A stretch of 13,713 nucleotides of DNA, from the NCBI GenBank assembly GCA_900770845.1, contig CAAGLS010000068.1, positions 1 to 13,713 on the forward strand. The letters are read 5' to 3'. The notes under the pieces are model-generated. The model was not told where the DNA came from and made no database searches. It saw nothing but the letters and a program-made list of their open reading frames with translations. Source of the DNA: an uncultured Prevotella sp. (GTDB lineage: Bacteria; Bacteroidota; Bacteroidia; Bacteroidales; Bacteroidaceae). How positions within the stretch are numbered: position 1 is the stretch's first letter; each line of letters starts with the position of its first letter. Both the position numbers and the translations under genes were made by a program. Shown here one piece after another: positions 13,517 through 13,713 of the stretch.

Positions 13517-13713
13517 TCAATAGTGTTGCTTCATCGCCTTAGGCAATGCCCTCAGACTCACCAGCCACTTTCCTCCAACATATCGGAGGGGCAACGCAAA
13601 CTTGGCCTCGCTCACCAGATGGGCAGAGGCTCCGATGGTGTCCATGGCCAGGAAATTCCTCACCGTGACAAAGGCCACAGCCGTTGTGTCGGAGGTGTAG
13701 TCGATGTCGCCAA
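13517..13713 (-). CDS. Partial gene, C-terminal 64 residues of an unrecognised protein
   Basis: The minus-strand frame is open from the window edge to TGA at 13517-13519 and gives 64 residues ending GKWLVSLRALPKAMKQHY; the 5' end is outside the window. Coding is supported by codon use like that of the neighbours (GAC ATC, GTC ACG, AAG, CTG GTG) and by sense composition. The piece DTTAVAFVTVRNF, later FALPLRYVGGKWLVSL, looks like two beta strands with a GKW turn, as in NTF2-like or DUF4878-type domains of Bacteroidota, but this is a guess from pattern only. It may have its own terminator to the left. Confidence 0.65.
   Translation of the reverse strand, partial: GDIDYTSDTTAVAFVTVRNFLAMDTIGASAHLVSEAKFALPLRYVGGKWLVSLRALPKAMKQHY

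Noticed and set aside
1..13713. tRNA, rRNA, riboswitch, phage or defence genes
   Set aside because: I looked for cloverleaf-like arms, conserved rRNA blocks, preQ1-type leaders before queC, integrases, restriction genes and cas genes and saw none; a covariance-model search would be needed to exclude small RNAs.

Overview
The window reads as a chromosomal segment of a fairly GC-rich member of the Bacteroidales, most like Prevotella or a close relative. Evidence seen directly: at least five copies of the Bacteroidota -7 promoter element TAnnTTTG sit just upstream of genes, several with a TTG or TTTG about 18-20 bp further up. Leaders are A-rich with weak or no Shine-Dalgarno sequence, and intergenic DNA is much more AT-rich than the genes. 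The gene families (a Bacteroidales-style TPR protein, an AspT/YidE-type carrier with two TrkA-C domains, a QueC) fit. The species cannot be fixed from the sequence.

Layout, left to right. 1-366 is non-coding and full of hairpins. aspA (aspartate ammonia-lyase, minus) and an AraC-family regulator (plus) diverge from a shared 187-bp intergenic region with one promoter each. Between the regulator and the next genes lies a 192-bp MITE-like palindromic element with terminal inverted repeats and a possible 4-bp target duplication, followed by a strong terminator. A two-gene minus-strand operon follows: a substrate-binding lipoprotein of the NMT1/SsuA type and, coupled by an ATGA overlap, a 731-residue TPR protein. 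Its promoter overlaps the divergent promoter of radA. On the plus strand radA, queC and a membrane acyltransferase probably form one operon (queC and the acyltransferase overlap by ATGA). pgk follows with its own promoter and a terminator, then an aspartate:alanine-exchanger-family carrier with a strong terminator. The last 600 bases hold a cluster of palindromes, a half copy of the repeat element, and the 3' end of a minus-strand gene that runs off the window.

How the genes relate. Most are household functions: DNA repair (radA), tRNA queuosine (queC), glycolysis (pgk) and aspartate use (aspA giving fumarate, which Bacteroidales can respire; the AspT-like carrier could in principle handle its substrate, but its specificity is not visible). 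The less ordinary parts are the lipoprotein plus TPR pair, which has no permease or ATPase beside it, the queC-acyltransferase coupling, and the dispersed palindromic repeats. I see no complete defence, CRISPR, phage or conjugative system here.
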